Source: Rhodospirillaceae bacterium
Lineage (GTDB): Bacteria > Pseudomonadota > Alphaproteobacteria > Rhodospirillales > Rhodospirillaceae
Length of the DNA stretch: 64,000 bases
Direction: 5' to 3'
Assembly: GCA_029243545.1 (NCBI GenBank)
Contig: JAQWRV010000013.1
Location: 1 to 64,000 of the forward strand
Shown: positions 55,075 to 63,546 of the stretch, piece by piece
Position numbering within the stretch: position 1 is the stretch's first letter
How the letters are laid out: each line of letters begins with the position of its first letter
The notes under the pieces: model-generated
What the model saw: the letters and a program-made list of their open reading frames with translations, nothing else
Database searches by the model: none
Told to the model about the DNA's origin: nothing
Made by a program: the position numbers and the translations under genes

Positions 55075-57000
55075 ATGTTGAGATCCGTTTTTTCATGCGT
55101 TCTGGTGTCCGTGTTGTCTCATGGCGTTCTCGCACAGGACGCAGCAACCAATTCCACCTGGGAGTCCTACGGCGGCGTTCCCGGGGGCGGACGGTTCTCT
55201 GCCCTAAGACAAATCAACGGAGATACGGTCTCACGGCTGAAAGTGGCCTGGGTGCATGAAAGCGGCGATGTAGCGACCGCGCCCGACGCACCGACGGGGC
55301 AGACCTCTTACGAGGTGACGCCGCTGCATGCCAATGGGCTGCTATATTACTGCACCCCGCTCAACCGCATCATTGCTCTCAATCCGTCCACCGGCGAAGA
55401 GGTTTGGACCTTCGATCCGCACGATCATTTCGAAATCGGCAAGGCCTTTTCCGCCAACTGCCGGGGACTTGCGGTTTGGACTGGTGAAGATGCGAGCGAC
55501 ACATGCACAACGCGCGTGTTTAAGGGTGATGTGTTTGGACGGCTGTTTGCCGTTGATGGCGATACAGGTGCACCGTGTACAGACTTCGGCAAAGATTCCG
55601 GCACAGGTGGTTACGTTGATTTGAATATGCTCGACAACGGCGGACACCGGGCACCTGCTTTGATGTCACCATCGGCCATCCTGAACGACATGGTCATCGT
55701 CGGTGGGTCGGTGATCGATAACGTTTCCGCGGAAAGTGCCGATGGCATCATTCGCGCCTTTGATGTGCGCAGCGGCGAAGAGATGTGGTCGTTCAATCCT
55801 ATTCCTGAGCATCTGCGCGAAGCCACCGGTGGTGCTAACGTGTGGTCGGCCATGACCGTGGATGCAGAACGCAATCTCGTCTTCCTGCCCACCTCCAGTC
55901 CGAGCCCTGACTTTTACGGCGGCGCCCGCACCGACCCCATTCCCTATGCCAATGCCGTCGTCGCCCTTGATGGCAGCACCGGAAGCGTGGTGTGGCATTT
56001 TCAGATTGTGCATCACGACATATATGATTTCGATTTGCCCGCCCAGCCCACATTGACAGAGGTTATCCGCGACGGCGTAACCATTCCGGCTGTGGTGCAG
56101 ATCACCAAAATGGGATTCACCTACGTGCTGAACCGGGACACCGGTGAACCAATGTTCCCGGTGGAAGAACGCCCGGTGGCCAAATCCGACATCCCTGGTG
56201 AATGGACCTCGCCGACACAGCCGGCATCGGTTTTGCCCGCGCCGTTTGCCTCCCAGGACTTGGACGAAGAAGCCATGTGGGGCCTGACCTTCTGGGACCG
56301 GGGCCAATGCCGGAAAATGTTTAACAGCGCCCGCTACGACGGCCTGTTCACACCGGCCAGCATACAAGGTTCGGTGATGTATCCTTCAGCGCTGGGCGGG
56401 GGCAACTGGGGCGGTGTGGCAATTGATCCGCGCACCTCCACACTCATCGTCAAAAGCCAAAACATCGCAACCATGGTCCGCTTGGCCCCCAAGGCCAATC
56501 CCGATGAAGTTTTACCGCCGAACATGGACATGACCAGTTTTCTTGATCAGCCCATGAATGGCGCGCCCTACAGCATGAGCGGCGAGCAACCGTTTCTGTC
56601 GCCCTGGGGCATACCGTGCACCCCGCCGCCCTGGGGCACGATGACGTCCATCGACCTCAACACGGGGAAAACCAATTGGCAGGTACCGCTGGGTACCGTC
56701 TCTTTTGGCCCCATGGGCTTATTGACCACACCGGAATCCTGGGGATCGCCGAACATAGGCGGCATGATTGTTACCGCCAGCGACCTTGTGTTCATGGCTG
56801 GAACCATGGACAGCCGCATTCGCGCCTTCGACATCAACACCGGCGAGGTTTTGTGGTCTGAGTCACTGCCCGCACCGGGCATGGCTACCCCCATGACCTA
56901 CGAAGTGGATGGCAAACAATTTCTGGTTATCGCTGCTGGGGGGAATAGCCTGGCTGGCACCAAATTGGACGATGCGATTGTTGCGTTTTCTCTAGACTAA
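55075..57000 (+). CDS. PQQ-dependent dehydrogenase of the glucose dehydrogenase family
   Basis: This 641-residue quinoprotein starts at 55075 (AGGA nine bases upstream), with a signal peptide cut near residue 20 (G-V-L-A-Q). It lacks the five membrane helices of membrane glucose dehydrogenase and is probably periplasmic. The beta-propeller shows W-motifs (G-E-E-V-W-T-F-D-P, G-E-E-M-W-S-F-N-P) and G-A-N-V-W-S near residue 258. The catalytic aspartate region is V-H-H-D-I-Y-D-F-D-L-P near 310. The substrate may be a sugar, polyol or cyclic alcohol. No PQQ synthesis or cytochrome gene is nearby. Confidence 0.9.
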   Translation: MLRSVFSCVLVSVLSHGVLAQDAATNSTWESYGGVPGGGRFSALRQINGDTVSRLKVAWVHESGDVATAPDAPTGQTSYEVTPLHANGLLYYCTPLNRIIALNPSTGEEVWTFDPHDHFEIGKAFSANCRGLAVWTGEDASDTCTTRVFKGDVFGRLFAVDGDTGAPCTDFGKDSGTGGYVDLNMLDNGGHRAPALMSPSAILNDMVIVGGSVIDNVSAESADGIIRAFDVRSGEEMWSFNPIPEHLREATGGANVWSAMTVDAERNLVFLPTSSPSPDFYGGARTDPIPYANAVVALDGSTGSVVWHFQIVHHDIYDFDLPAQPTLTEVIRDGVTIPAVVQITKMGFTYVLNRDTGEPMFPVEERPVAKSDIPGEWTSPTQPASVLPAPFASQDLDEEAMWGLTFWDRGQCRKMFNSARYDGLFTPASIQGSVMYPSALGGGNWGGVAIDPRTSTLIVKSQNIATMVRLAPKANPDEVLPPNMDMTSFLDQPMNGAPYSMSGEQPFLSPWGIPCTPPPWGTMTSIDLNTGKTNWQVPLGTVSFGPMGLLTTPESWGSPNIGGMIVTASDLVFMAGTMDSRIRAFDINTGEVLWSESLPAPGMATPMTYEVDGKQFLVIAAGGNSLAGTKLDDAIVAFSLD

Positions 57001-57155
57001 GGCGGCGGACGATATAGGTCCGTATCCGCGCGAGTTATTCAGAGGCCTTATGGGAACAGTCATAGTTTCTATTGGCCAGCGGCCATAAGAGGTCACAAGG
57101 TCTGCACACCTCTTGCGCCTAAGACCGCGCTGCTCAAGGGAAAACTGGCGGGCGT

Positions 57156-57479
57156 TTAAGGGCGGTTGTTGAGCAAGATATCGATGGGTGTGCCGGACAG
57201 TTTGTCTACCAGGGCGTCGATGGCGGGATGATCGGTGAGGTCGAGGTGCTCGATCGCAATATTTTCGTTGCCCACAGCCAGAGCCTGCAACGCCGTGTCA
57301 TCGTCCGGTGAACGGCTGGTAGCGATGACATCCCAGCCCTGTTCAGAAAACTGCTTGGCCAGTTCAAAACCGATGCCCCGGTTTGAGCCGGCAACCAGCA
57401 CGGTATCGGCCAGTCCAGACAGCGGAAACAAAACGCATAAACTTATGAGAACGCGCGTTACATGAACCTTGGCGAACAA
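57156..57479 (-). pseudogene. truncated short-chain dehydrogenase with signal peptide
   Basis: This 107-residue frame has a signal peptide (residues 1-24), then the SDR coenzyme motif V-L-V-A-G-S-N-R-G-I-G near 27 and D-L-T-D-H near 79. It stops at I-D-I-L-L-N-N-R-P, just where the family continues N-N-A-G. About 130 residues, including the catalytic Tyr-x-x-x-Lys, are missing and not found nearby. It is a remnant of an exported SDR. Confidence 0.75.
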
Positions 57480-57552
57480 GCCTCAGACAGGGGGATTGAG
57501 TTCACCTATCATAGACTGAGACGATTGAGATCAATAATCGAGGGACGCCGTC

Positions 57553-59091
57553 ATGAGACTTCTGCAGGCTTTTTTGCTCGTTGCCTTGGGCCAGGCCGTA
57601 ATTTGCCCTGCCGCCAACGCCGCTTCAGGTACTCTTAGTGATTCGGCTTGCACGGCTCTCGCGGGACAAAATTTCACCCCAGCGGTTGGCACCATGGTGA
57701 CGGTGACGACAGCCAATGTTGTCAACCGAGGGACCGTTCCCCACTGCCATATCCTGGCTACCATCGCGCCGTACACCGGCGTGGAAATCCAACTGCCCCT
57801 ATCGGATTGGAATGGCCGCCTCCTGTTTACGGGATGTGGCGGCCTCTGCGGCCTTATCCGCACGGAGCAAGGCGCCGATGCTCTGGCCCGCCGCTATGTC
57901 GTGGCTACCACCGACATGGGTCACCAACTTGCCCCGGGAGAAGACGCCCGCGCCTGGACGACAGATCAAGACCTTGTGGTGGAGTGGCAACACCGCGCGA
58001 CGCACCGCGCCACGCTTTTAACAAAAGCAGTCATCGCCGCCGGCTATGGCCAACCACAGGACCATGCCTACTTCCGTGGCTGCTCCACCGGGGGACGCCA
58101 GGGTTTAACCGAAGCTCTGATGTATCCCGATGACTACGACGGGATTATTGCCGGCGCCCCAGCCGCCCAGATGGTCACGCCCCATAACGTGTTCGCCTAT
58201 GCCTCCACCTTCTGGCCCGATGGCAGCAACATCTTCACAGAGACTGCTCTCAGCCTGCTGGCCCATGCGGTCATCGGTGCCTGCGATATGGATGACGGTT
58301 TAGAAGACGGCGTAATTGGTAACCCCGGCGCTTGTGCATTCAACCCCTCCCGTCTGCGCTGTGAGGGACCCGCAACGGATGACTGTTTGACGGACGAACA
58401 GATTGCCACCGCTCAAAAAGTATACAGCGGCGCGCGGCGCGATGACGGCACGCGGTTCTACCCCATGGGCTATGCCAAAGGGACGGAGCTGGATTGGATT
58501 GCTGGCTTCCTCGGCGCCAATGGCCGCCCACCGCGCCGGGCCGGCAGTGCGCAGTTCACGGTTGAACGCAAAATCGGTCCGGACGCCACCCTCGCCGACT
58601 TTGATTACGCCAAACATGGCGCGACAGGCAGCCCGGTTGGCGGCTTGCTGGACTTTGGTCCGAACGGCAAAAAGCTGGGACGTTATGTAAACGGCGGCGG
58701 CAAGATTTTGCTCTACCACGGATGGTCGGATACGGACGCCACGCCTGCATCTTCCCTTTTCTTTTACCGCAGCCAGGCGGACGCTTTTGGTGAAGACGCT
58801 CTACCCAATTTTCTGCGCTTGTTCATGTTCCCGGGCATGACCCATTGCCGTGGCGGCAGCGGCGTCGATACGGCGGATTTTCTAGACGCAATAGAAGGTT
58901 GGGTTGAAGACGGTGAGGCGCCGGAGAGTCTGGAAGCGTTCCGCACGACAGCGTCGCCGTTCAATTACAATACGCATCCGTTAGACCCAGAGAACGTTGT
59001 CGCCGGGCGGACCTTATTCCCCTATCCGGCGGCTTCAGTCTATGACGGGTCGGGTGATAGCAACGATCCGCAGAATTGGACGAAGAAATAA
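57553..59091 (+). CDS. tannase/feruloyl-esterase-family protein
   Basis: This 512-residue exported esterase has a signal peptide (cut near residue 23, A-N-A). The catalytic elements are the family's Cys-Ser-Asp-His-Cys set: R-G-C-S-T-G-G-R-Q near residue 172, Y-H-G-W-S-D-T-D-A-T-P near 390, and M-T-H-C-R-G-G near 425. Relatives cleave gallate, ferulate or mono(2-hydroxyethyl) terephthalate esters. It is followed by the M29-like gene with a TAATG overlap. Confidence 0.9.
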   Translation: MRLLQAFLLVALGQAVICPAANAASGTLSDSACTALAGQNFTPAVGTMVTVTTANVVNRGTVPHCHILATIAPYTGVEIQLPLSDWNGRLLFTGCGGLCGLIRTEQGADALARRYVVATTDMGHQLAPGEDARAWTTDQDLVVEWQHRATHRATLLTKAVIAAGYGQPQDHAYFRGCSTGGRQGLTEALMYPDDYDGIIAGAPAAQMVTPHNVFAYASTFWPDGSNIFTETALSLLAHAVIGACDMDDGLEDGVIGNPGACAFNPSRLRCEGPATDDCLTDEQIATAQKVYSGARRDDGTRFYPMGYAKGTELDWIAGFLGANGRPPRRAGSAQFTVERKIGPDATLADFDYAKHGATGSPVGGLLDFGPNGKKLGRYVNGGGKILLYHGWSDTDATPASSLFFYRSQADAFGEDALPNFLRLFMFPGMTHCRGGSGVDTADFLDAIEGWVEDGEAPESLEAFRTTASPFNYNTHPLDPENVVAGRTLFPYPAASVYDGSGDSNDPQNWTKK

Positions 59092-60299
59092 TGACCATGA
59101 GAGTTTTGATACTGTTTGTGATGTACGCCTGTGTTGGGTATTGGGCCACGGCCCACGCCCAACTGCCCCAGCGCACCATGGATTACAAAGCGTTGGCGGA
59201 ACGCATTGTGGATCAACTACAATTGGAGCCCGGCGAAAAGGTGATGGCTTTGGCTCAGCCCGGTATGTTTGAAGACTTCGTGCCCCACTTCCGCTATGCG
59301 GTGATACAGGCAGGCGCCATCGACATGGGCGTCATCGATGTACTCGACCCGCCCTACCCGGCTGACTGGGAAGAAAGCGTCATACGCAAAGGCTTTGCCG
59401 ACGCGACGGCAGCCTATGTGGAGATGCTGGAAGACATCGACGCGGCAGTGATGATGCCCGGTGCCAACCCGGCCCTCCCAGCCTATAAAGCGCTGCAAAT
59501 TCTGCTGCAGGAGAAGAAAGGGCCGCGCCGCACCATCCACTTTCACTGGACCGACCAATACAGCCCGTCGGGCAATGTGACGGGGCTCACAGGTGTGAAT
59601 GTGCTGCCTGGTCACCCGGCTCCGCCCATGCAGAACATCGATATCGTCTATCAGAACGCCGTGCTCAATACCGACCTGGACGCTTTGGACACACATCAAG
59701 ATCGATTCATTGCCGCTTTGCGTAATGGCGAGGTGCGCGTGACCTCACCAGCTGGGACGGACATACGATTTAAAGTCGGCAACCGTGACATCATTCAGCA
59801 AAACGGAGATGCCTCTGCTGCTCGCATGAGACAGGGTGCGCCCTTCCTCGACCGGGAAGTAGAAATTCCTGGTGGTGCCGTGCGCGTGGCCCCCATTGAA
59901 AATACTGTACAAGGGCAAGTGGTCTATCCCTACTCCGCTTGGAACGGCCACAGCGTGCGCAATGCAACAGCTATCTATGAGGACGGACGCATTGTGGGTG
60001 TGCGGGCCGATGAAGGCGAAGAACACCTGCGCGCCGAGATCGACAACGCGCCGGACGATGCCAAATGGTTCCGTGAGTTCGCGCTTGGTTTTAACCCACT
60101 ACTCTCCATGGACGTCACCAAGACCTGGATCGGCTACTACGGCTATGGCGCGGGTATCGTGCGCCTCGGTATCGGCAACAATGGTGAGCTGGGCGGCGCG
60201 GTCTCCGGGCGTTACTTCCGCTGGCGCGATTTACTCACCGATTGCACCGTAACTATCGACGATGAGGTTTGGCTTAAGGACGGCAAATTTGTGCGCTAA
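59091..60299 (+). CDS. exported M29-aminopeptidase-like protein, metal ligands doubtful
   Basis: This 402-residue protein starts at the TAATG overlap (59091) and has a signal peptide (~1-24, A-H-A). From about residue 255 it resembles family M29 aminopeptidases (G-R-I-V-G-V-R-A-D-E-G-E-E, then F-A-L-G-F-N). At the sites where M29 enzymes have His ligands it reads V-R-L-G-I-G and F-R-W-R-D-L. The metal centre may thus be changed or lost. The start at 59097 is an alternative. Function unknown, probably periplasmic. Confidence 0.7.
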   Translation: MTMRVLILFVMYACVGYWATAHAQLPQRTMDYKALAERIVDQLQLEPGEKVMALAQPGMFEDFVPHFRYAVIQAGAIDMGVIDVLDPPYPADWEESVIRKGFADATAAYVEMLEDIDAAVMMPGANPALPAYKALQILLQEKKGPRRTIHFHWTDQYSPSGNVTGLTGVNVLPGHPAPPMQNIDIVYQNAVLNTDLDALDTHQDRFIAALRNGEVRVTSPAGTDIRFKVGNRDIIQQNGDASAARMRQGAPFLDREVEIPGGAVRVAPIENTVQGQVVYPYSAWNGHSVRNATAIYEDGRIVGVRADEGEEHLRAEIDNAPDDAKWFREFALGFNPLLSMDVTKTWIGYYGYGAGIVRLGIGNNGELGGAVSGRYFRWRDLLTDCTVTIDDEVWLKDGKFVR

Positions 60300-60329
60300 G
60301 CTGGCGCAAACATATTCACGAAGGAATGC

Positions 60330-61811
60330 ATGATGGACGCTCGGACTTTTTCTCTGGGATTGCTGGCTTCGGTATCCTTGTCGTGGTCCGCCTCAACGAC
60401 CACGTGGGCCGCAGATGTGGAACAGATGAAGCGGGAGGCCTGGTCGTGGCTGGATAGCCAGGCGAGCATTTTGGAAAGCGCTAACCAGAAAATCTGGTCC
60501 TATGCAGAGACCAGCCTGGAAGAGACCAAGTCCTCACAAGAACTGCAGCGACTGCTGGCGAACAATGGCTTTTCAGTTGAGGCCGGTGTGGCCGGAATGA
60601 AAACGGCGTTTGTGGCGACCTACGGCTCAGGCCAGCCCAGCATCGGTATCTTAGCCGAGTTCGATGCCCTGCCCGGCGTCAGCCAAGCCGCTTCACCCAG
60701 CCCCGATGTGGGGCCCAACCCGGCCGCAGGTCATGCCTGCGGACATTCGGTGTTTGGGGTTGGCTCTACCGGTGCGGCCATGGCGATTAAAGAGATGATT
60801 GCAGCAGGCGGGATTGAGGGCACCATCAAGCTCTACGGCACACCGGCGGAAGAAACCGGCATCGGCAAAGTCTACATGCTGCGCGCCGGCTACTTCAAAG
60901 ACGACGACGTAATTTTGAACTGGCACCCCAGCGACCGTAACCGCGCCTCATACGGCAACACCAAAGCCATCGCCAATGTGAAGTTCAAGTTCCGTGGCTC
61001 TGCGGCGCACGCCTCGGCCATGCCGTGGTCAGGCCGTTCGGCCTTAGACGGTGTTGAACTGATGAATATTGGCGTCAACTTCATGCGCGAACACATCAAA
61101 CCCGACGCGCGTATTCACTACGTCATTACCAAGGGCGGCGGCCAACCCAATGTGGTGCCACCGGAAGCGGAGGTTTGGTATTACATCCGCGCCGATACGT
61201 TCACCGACGTGGTGGGTTACTACGAGTGGATCACCGAAATCGCCAAAGCGGCGGCCAAGATGAGCCGCACGGAGCTGGAAGAAGTGGAAGTGCAGTCGGA
61301 ACTGCACGAGATGATTACCGTGCGTACGCTCTCGGAACAGACCCACAAAAACCTCACCGCCATTGGTGCACCGCGTTGGGAAAAAACCGAAGTGGCCTTT
61401 GCCCGCACGACCCAAATGGAATTCCAAGACCCGTTCGGCCGCACCATCACCGATGAAACCCCAGCACTCTCCACCATCATCGAGCCGCTGCCCGAGGTGG
61501 CGACACCGGCGCAGGCTTCGACTGACGTGGGGGATATCTCTTGGTATGTGCCCGTGGGCGGATTGGGCGTGGCCTCTTACGGCTACGGCCTGCCGACACA
61601 CTCCTGGCCCGTGGTGGCAGCCACCGGCACGACCATCGGCACCAAAGCGCTAGTTACTGCGGCCAAGACCATGGCAGCGACGGCCATCGACCTCTACACC
61701 GATCCGGAATTTATGGAACGGGTGAAAGCCGACTGGCGCAAGAGCCGCGGTGATGCGCCGTTCCAGACTATTATTCCCGAGGGTCAACCGGCGCCGCTAA
61801 GTGTGAAGTAG
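60330..61811 (+). CDS. exported M20-family amidohydrolase (AbgB-like)
   Basis: This 493-residue protein has a signal peptide (~1-28, T-W-A-A) and the M20D fold of p-aminobenzoyl-glutamate hydrolase subunit B. Metal-site motifs are H-A-C-G-H near residue 134, T-P-A-E-E-T-G near 171, and N-W-H-P near 197. G-S-A-A-H-A-S-A-M-P-W in the lid is near residue 228. AbgB itself is cytoplasmic, so export is notable. It follows the M29-like gene by 30 bases and ends 34 bases before the end of the Lrp-type gene. Confidence 0.87.
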   Translation: MMDARTFSLGLLASVSLSWSASTTTWAADVEQMKREAWSWLDSQASILESANQKIWSYAETSLEETKSSQELQRLLANNGFSVEAGVAGMKTAFVATYGSGQPSIGILAEFDALPGVSQAASPSPDVGPNPAAGHACGHSVFGVGSTGAAMAIKEMIAAGGIEGTIKLYGTPAEETGIGKVYMLRAGYFKDDDVILNWHPSDRNRASYGNTKAIANVKFKFRGSAAHASAMPWSGRSALDGVELMNIGVNFMREHIKPDARIHYVITKGGGQPNVVPPEAEVWYYIRADTFTDVVGYYEWITEIAKAAAKMSRTELEEVEVQSELHEMITVRTLSEQTHKNLTAIGAPRWEKTEVAFARTTQMEFQDPFGRTITDETPALSTIIEPLPEVATPAQASTDVGDISWYVPVGGLGVASYGYGLPTHSWPVVAATGTTIGTKALVTAAKTMAATAIDLYTDPEFMERVKADWRKSRGDAPFQTIIPEGQPAPLSVK

Positions 61812-61824
61812 GGCGTAAAGTATA

Positions 61825-61857
61825 CGCGGTGGCTTAAGTTCTAACCTAAGCCGCGCG
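61825..61857. terminator. possible two-way terminator between convergent genes
   Basis: GGCTTA at 61831-61836 pairs with TAAGCC at 61847-61852, and outer GCGG/CCGC bases extend the stem. It overlaps the last bases of the Lrp gene. There is no T run, so it may be a weak terminator only. Confidence 0.35.
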
Positions 61858-62313
61858 GCTCTCCTCAATGGGCAGTGCCGTAGTGTATTTAATTTCTTCC
61901 ATGGCAAAGGACGATGATACGTCGTGCAGCGGTACCTTCTTGATGAGGGTTTTGTAGAAACGATCGTAGGCATCAGTGTCACGCACAACCACGCGCAACA
62001 GATAATCGATATCGCCGGCCATACGGTAGACCTCGACCACTTCAGGCATTTCTTTGACGGCACGGGAAAACTTAGCGAGCCAAACATCATCGTGCTGCTG
62101 GGTGCGCAACTGCACGAACACTGTCAGGCCCAGGTTCAGCTTCTTGCCGCTCAACAGCGCGACCCGGCCCCTGATTACGCCGGATGCCTCCATCTTCTGG
62201 ATACGCTTCCAGCAGGGCGTTTGGGAGAGCCCAACTTTATCAGCAATGTCGGCGATGGAAAGGGACGCGTCAGTCTGCAAAAGGGTCAGGATTTTGCGGT
62301 CGATGGGGTCCAT
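61846..62313 (-). CDS. Lrp/AsnC-family regulator
   Basis: This 155-residue regulator starts M-D-P-I-D-R-K-I-L with a helix-turn-helix at residues 20-45 (V-G-L-S-Q-T-P-C-W-K-R) and a RAM ligand domain (G-D-I-D-Y-L-L-R-V near 100). The P-C-W-K-R form of the recognition helix is seen in the subfamily that controls amino-acid genes. It is divergent from cysE. Confidence 0.93.
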   Translation of the reverse strand: MDPIDRKILTLLQTDASLSIADIADKVGLSQTPCWKRIQKMEASGVIRGRVALLSGKKLNLGLTVFVQLRTQQHDDVWLAKFSRAVKEMPEVVEVYRMAGDIDYLLRVVVRDTDAYDRFYKTLIKKVPLHDVSSSFAMEEIKYTTALPIEESRAA

Positions 62314-62357
62314 GGTGTGCGTCCTTTGGTAGATTGATTGGCTGATAGAACCGGTTC

Positions 62358-62420
62358 ATAGAAGAATTATTTCCTATAATGCAATCAATAATCTTTGGTT
62401 TATAGAAATTTTTTCTATTT
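62358..62420. promoter_or_regulatory. AT-rich dyads between the Lrp gene and cysE
   Basis: ATAGAA...TTCCTAT-like and TAGAAATTTTTTCTA inverted repeats lie within 65 AT-rich bases in the divergent gap, on a GC-richer background. They fit binding sites for the adjacent Lrp-type protein and could control both genes. Confidence 0.5.
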
Positions 62421-62513
62421 TTGTGCTAGAAACCGTCTTGGTTGGGTTGCAGTGTGAGGTCTTTGGGCCTATGTCACCGCACTATAACTTGTTGTTTTGT
62501 ATAAGGATTCGGT

Positions 62514-63242
62514 ATGTCCGCCATTGTCGATACATTGCGGTCCATCCAAAAGCGCGATCCAGCGGCACGCTCGCTGATGGAGATTGCCTTGCTCTATCCC
62601 GGCGTGCGGGCGATGGCGTTCCATCGCCTGGGGCACCTTCTGTGGCGGTATGACCAGCATTTGCTGGGGCGATGGGTATCCGAAATCGGGCGGTTTCTGA
62701 GCGGCATCGAAATTCATCCAGCGGCACAGATCGGGAAGCGGCTGTTTATTGACCATGGGCACGGCGTGGTCATAGGGGAGACCGCCGCGATTGGCGACGA
62801 TGTCACCCTGTATCACGGCGTCACCCTCGGCGGGCTTTCTCCTCACGACGGCATTGGTGGCAAACGCCATCCAACATTGAAAGACCGTGTGGTCATCGGC
62901 GCCGGCGCACAAATATTGGGGCCGGTTACAGTCCAGTCCTGCGCCCGGATCGGCGCCAACGCCGTGGTGACACGCGACGTGCCGCAAGGCGCTACCATGA
63001 TCGGCAATCCGGCTCAAATAGCCGCGCCACGCAAGCGCGACGGGGAAGACGCCTTCGCACCTTACGGCGTAACCCGCAAAGATCTGCCCGACCCCACTGC
63101 CAAAGTTATCGAAAGCCTGATGGCCGAAATTGAAGCCCTACGCGTACGTTTGATCGAGGTGGAAGGAGCCGGCGATACCGTGCAGCCGCCGCCAGCCTCG
63201 CGCGAAACCGACAGCACCTCAGACAGCGCAGACGTCCGCTAG
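62514..63242 (+). CDS. cysE: serine O-acetyltransferase
   Basis: This 242-residue enzyme makes O-acetylserine for cysteine synthesis. It has the N-terminal helical part and the left-handed hexapeptide helix: I-H-P-A-A-Q-I-G near residue 65, [14 protein letters not shown] near 77, L-G-G near 105 and G-A-G-A-Q-I-L-G near 130. The last 25 residues are Pro/Ser/Asp-rich. AAGGATTCGGT precedes the ATG. Confidence 0.95.
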   Translation: MSAIVDTLRSIQKRDPAARSLMEIALLYPGVRAMAFHRLGHLLWRYDQHLLGRWVSEIGRFLSGIEIHPAAQIGKRLFIDHGHGVVIGETAAIGDDVTLYHGVTLGGLSPHDGIGGKRHPTLKDRVVIGAGAQILGPVTVQSCARIGANAVVTRDVPQGATMIGNPAQIAAPRKRDGEDAFAPYGVTRKDLPDPTAKVIESLMAEIEALRVRLIEVEGAGDTVQPPPASRETDSTSDSADVR

Positions 63243-63258
63243 CCCACCCCCTTGCCAC

Positions 63259-63492
63259 GGCAAAGATCCGCATCATTCCTTTACGGACCTACCGTGGGAC
63301 GAACGTGTGGCCCCGTTTCACTAGCACGCGCAATCGCGCGACGTCAGAACAGCAAGTGCACGGCAGGTGACCCAGCCTCTTTATACCTATGCCCTGGCTC
63401 GTTGGCGCAAATACGAACGATATTTAGAACCGCACATGGATACACTTCAGCCTTTCATTGATGAATTTGGCTATTCATCCACATCTACATAG
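63259..63492 (+). pseudogene. C-terminal remnant of a sulfotransferase
   Basis: In one frame 63259-63492 encodes D-L-P-W-D-E-R-V-A-P-F-H, an in-frame TAG at 63322, then V-R-T-A-S-A-R-Q-V-T-Q-P-L-Y and R-W-R-K-Y-E-R-Y-L near the end. This is the C-terminal pattern of TPR-type and other PAPS sulfotransferases. The N-terminal half with the PAPS loop is absent. The nonsense codon and truncation mark it as dead. It accounts for the 304-base gap after cysE. Confidence 0.75.
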
Positions 63493-63546
63493 AAAACCGC
63501 CAAGAATTATCTGTTTGACGAACGATCAACCCGGCATACTCCCCTC

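Noticed and set aside
57001-57035. Hairpin GCGGA...TCCGC after the PQQ dehydrogenase gene
   Set aside because: Short stem, long loop and no T run; not enough for a terminator call.
60693-61601. Long minus-strand frames opposite the M20 gene
   Set aside because: Shadow frames due to high GC at third positions; the plus-strand gene has all family motifs.
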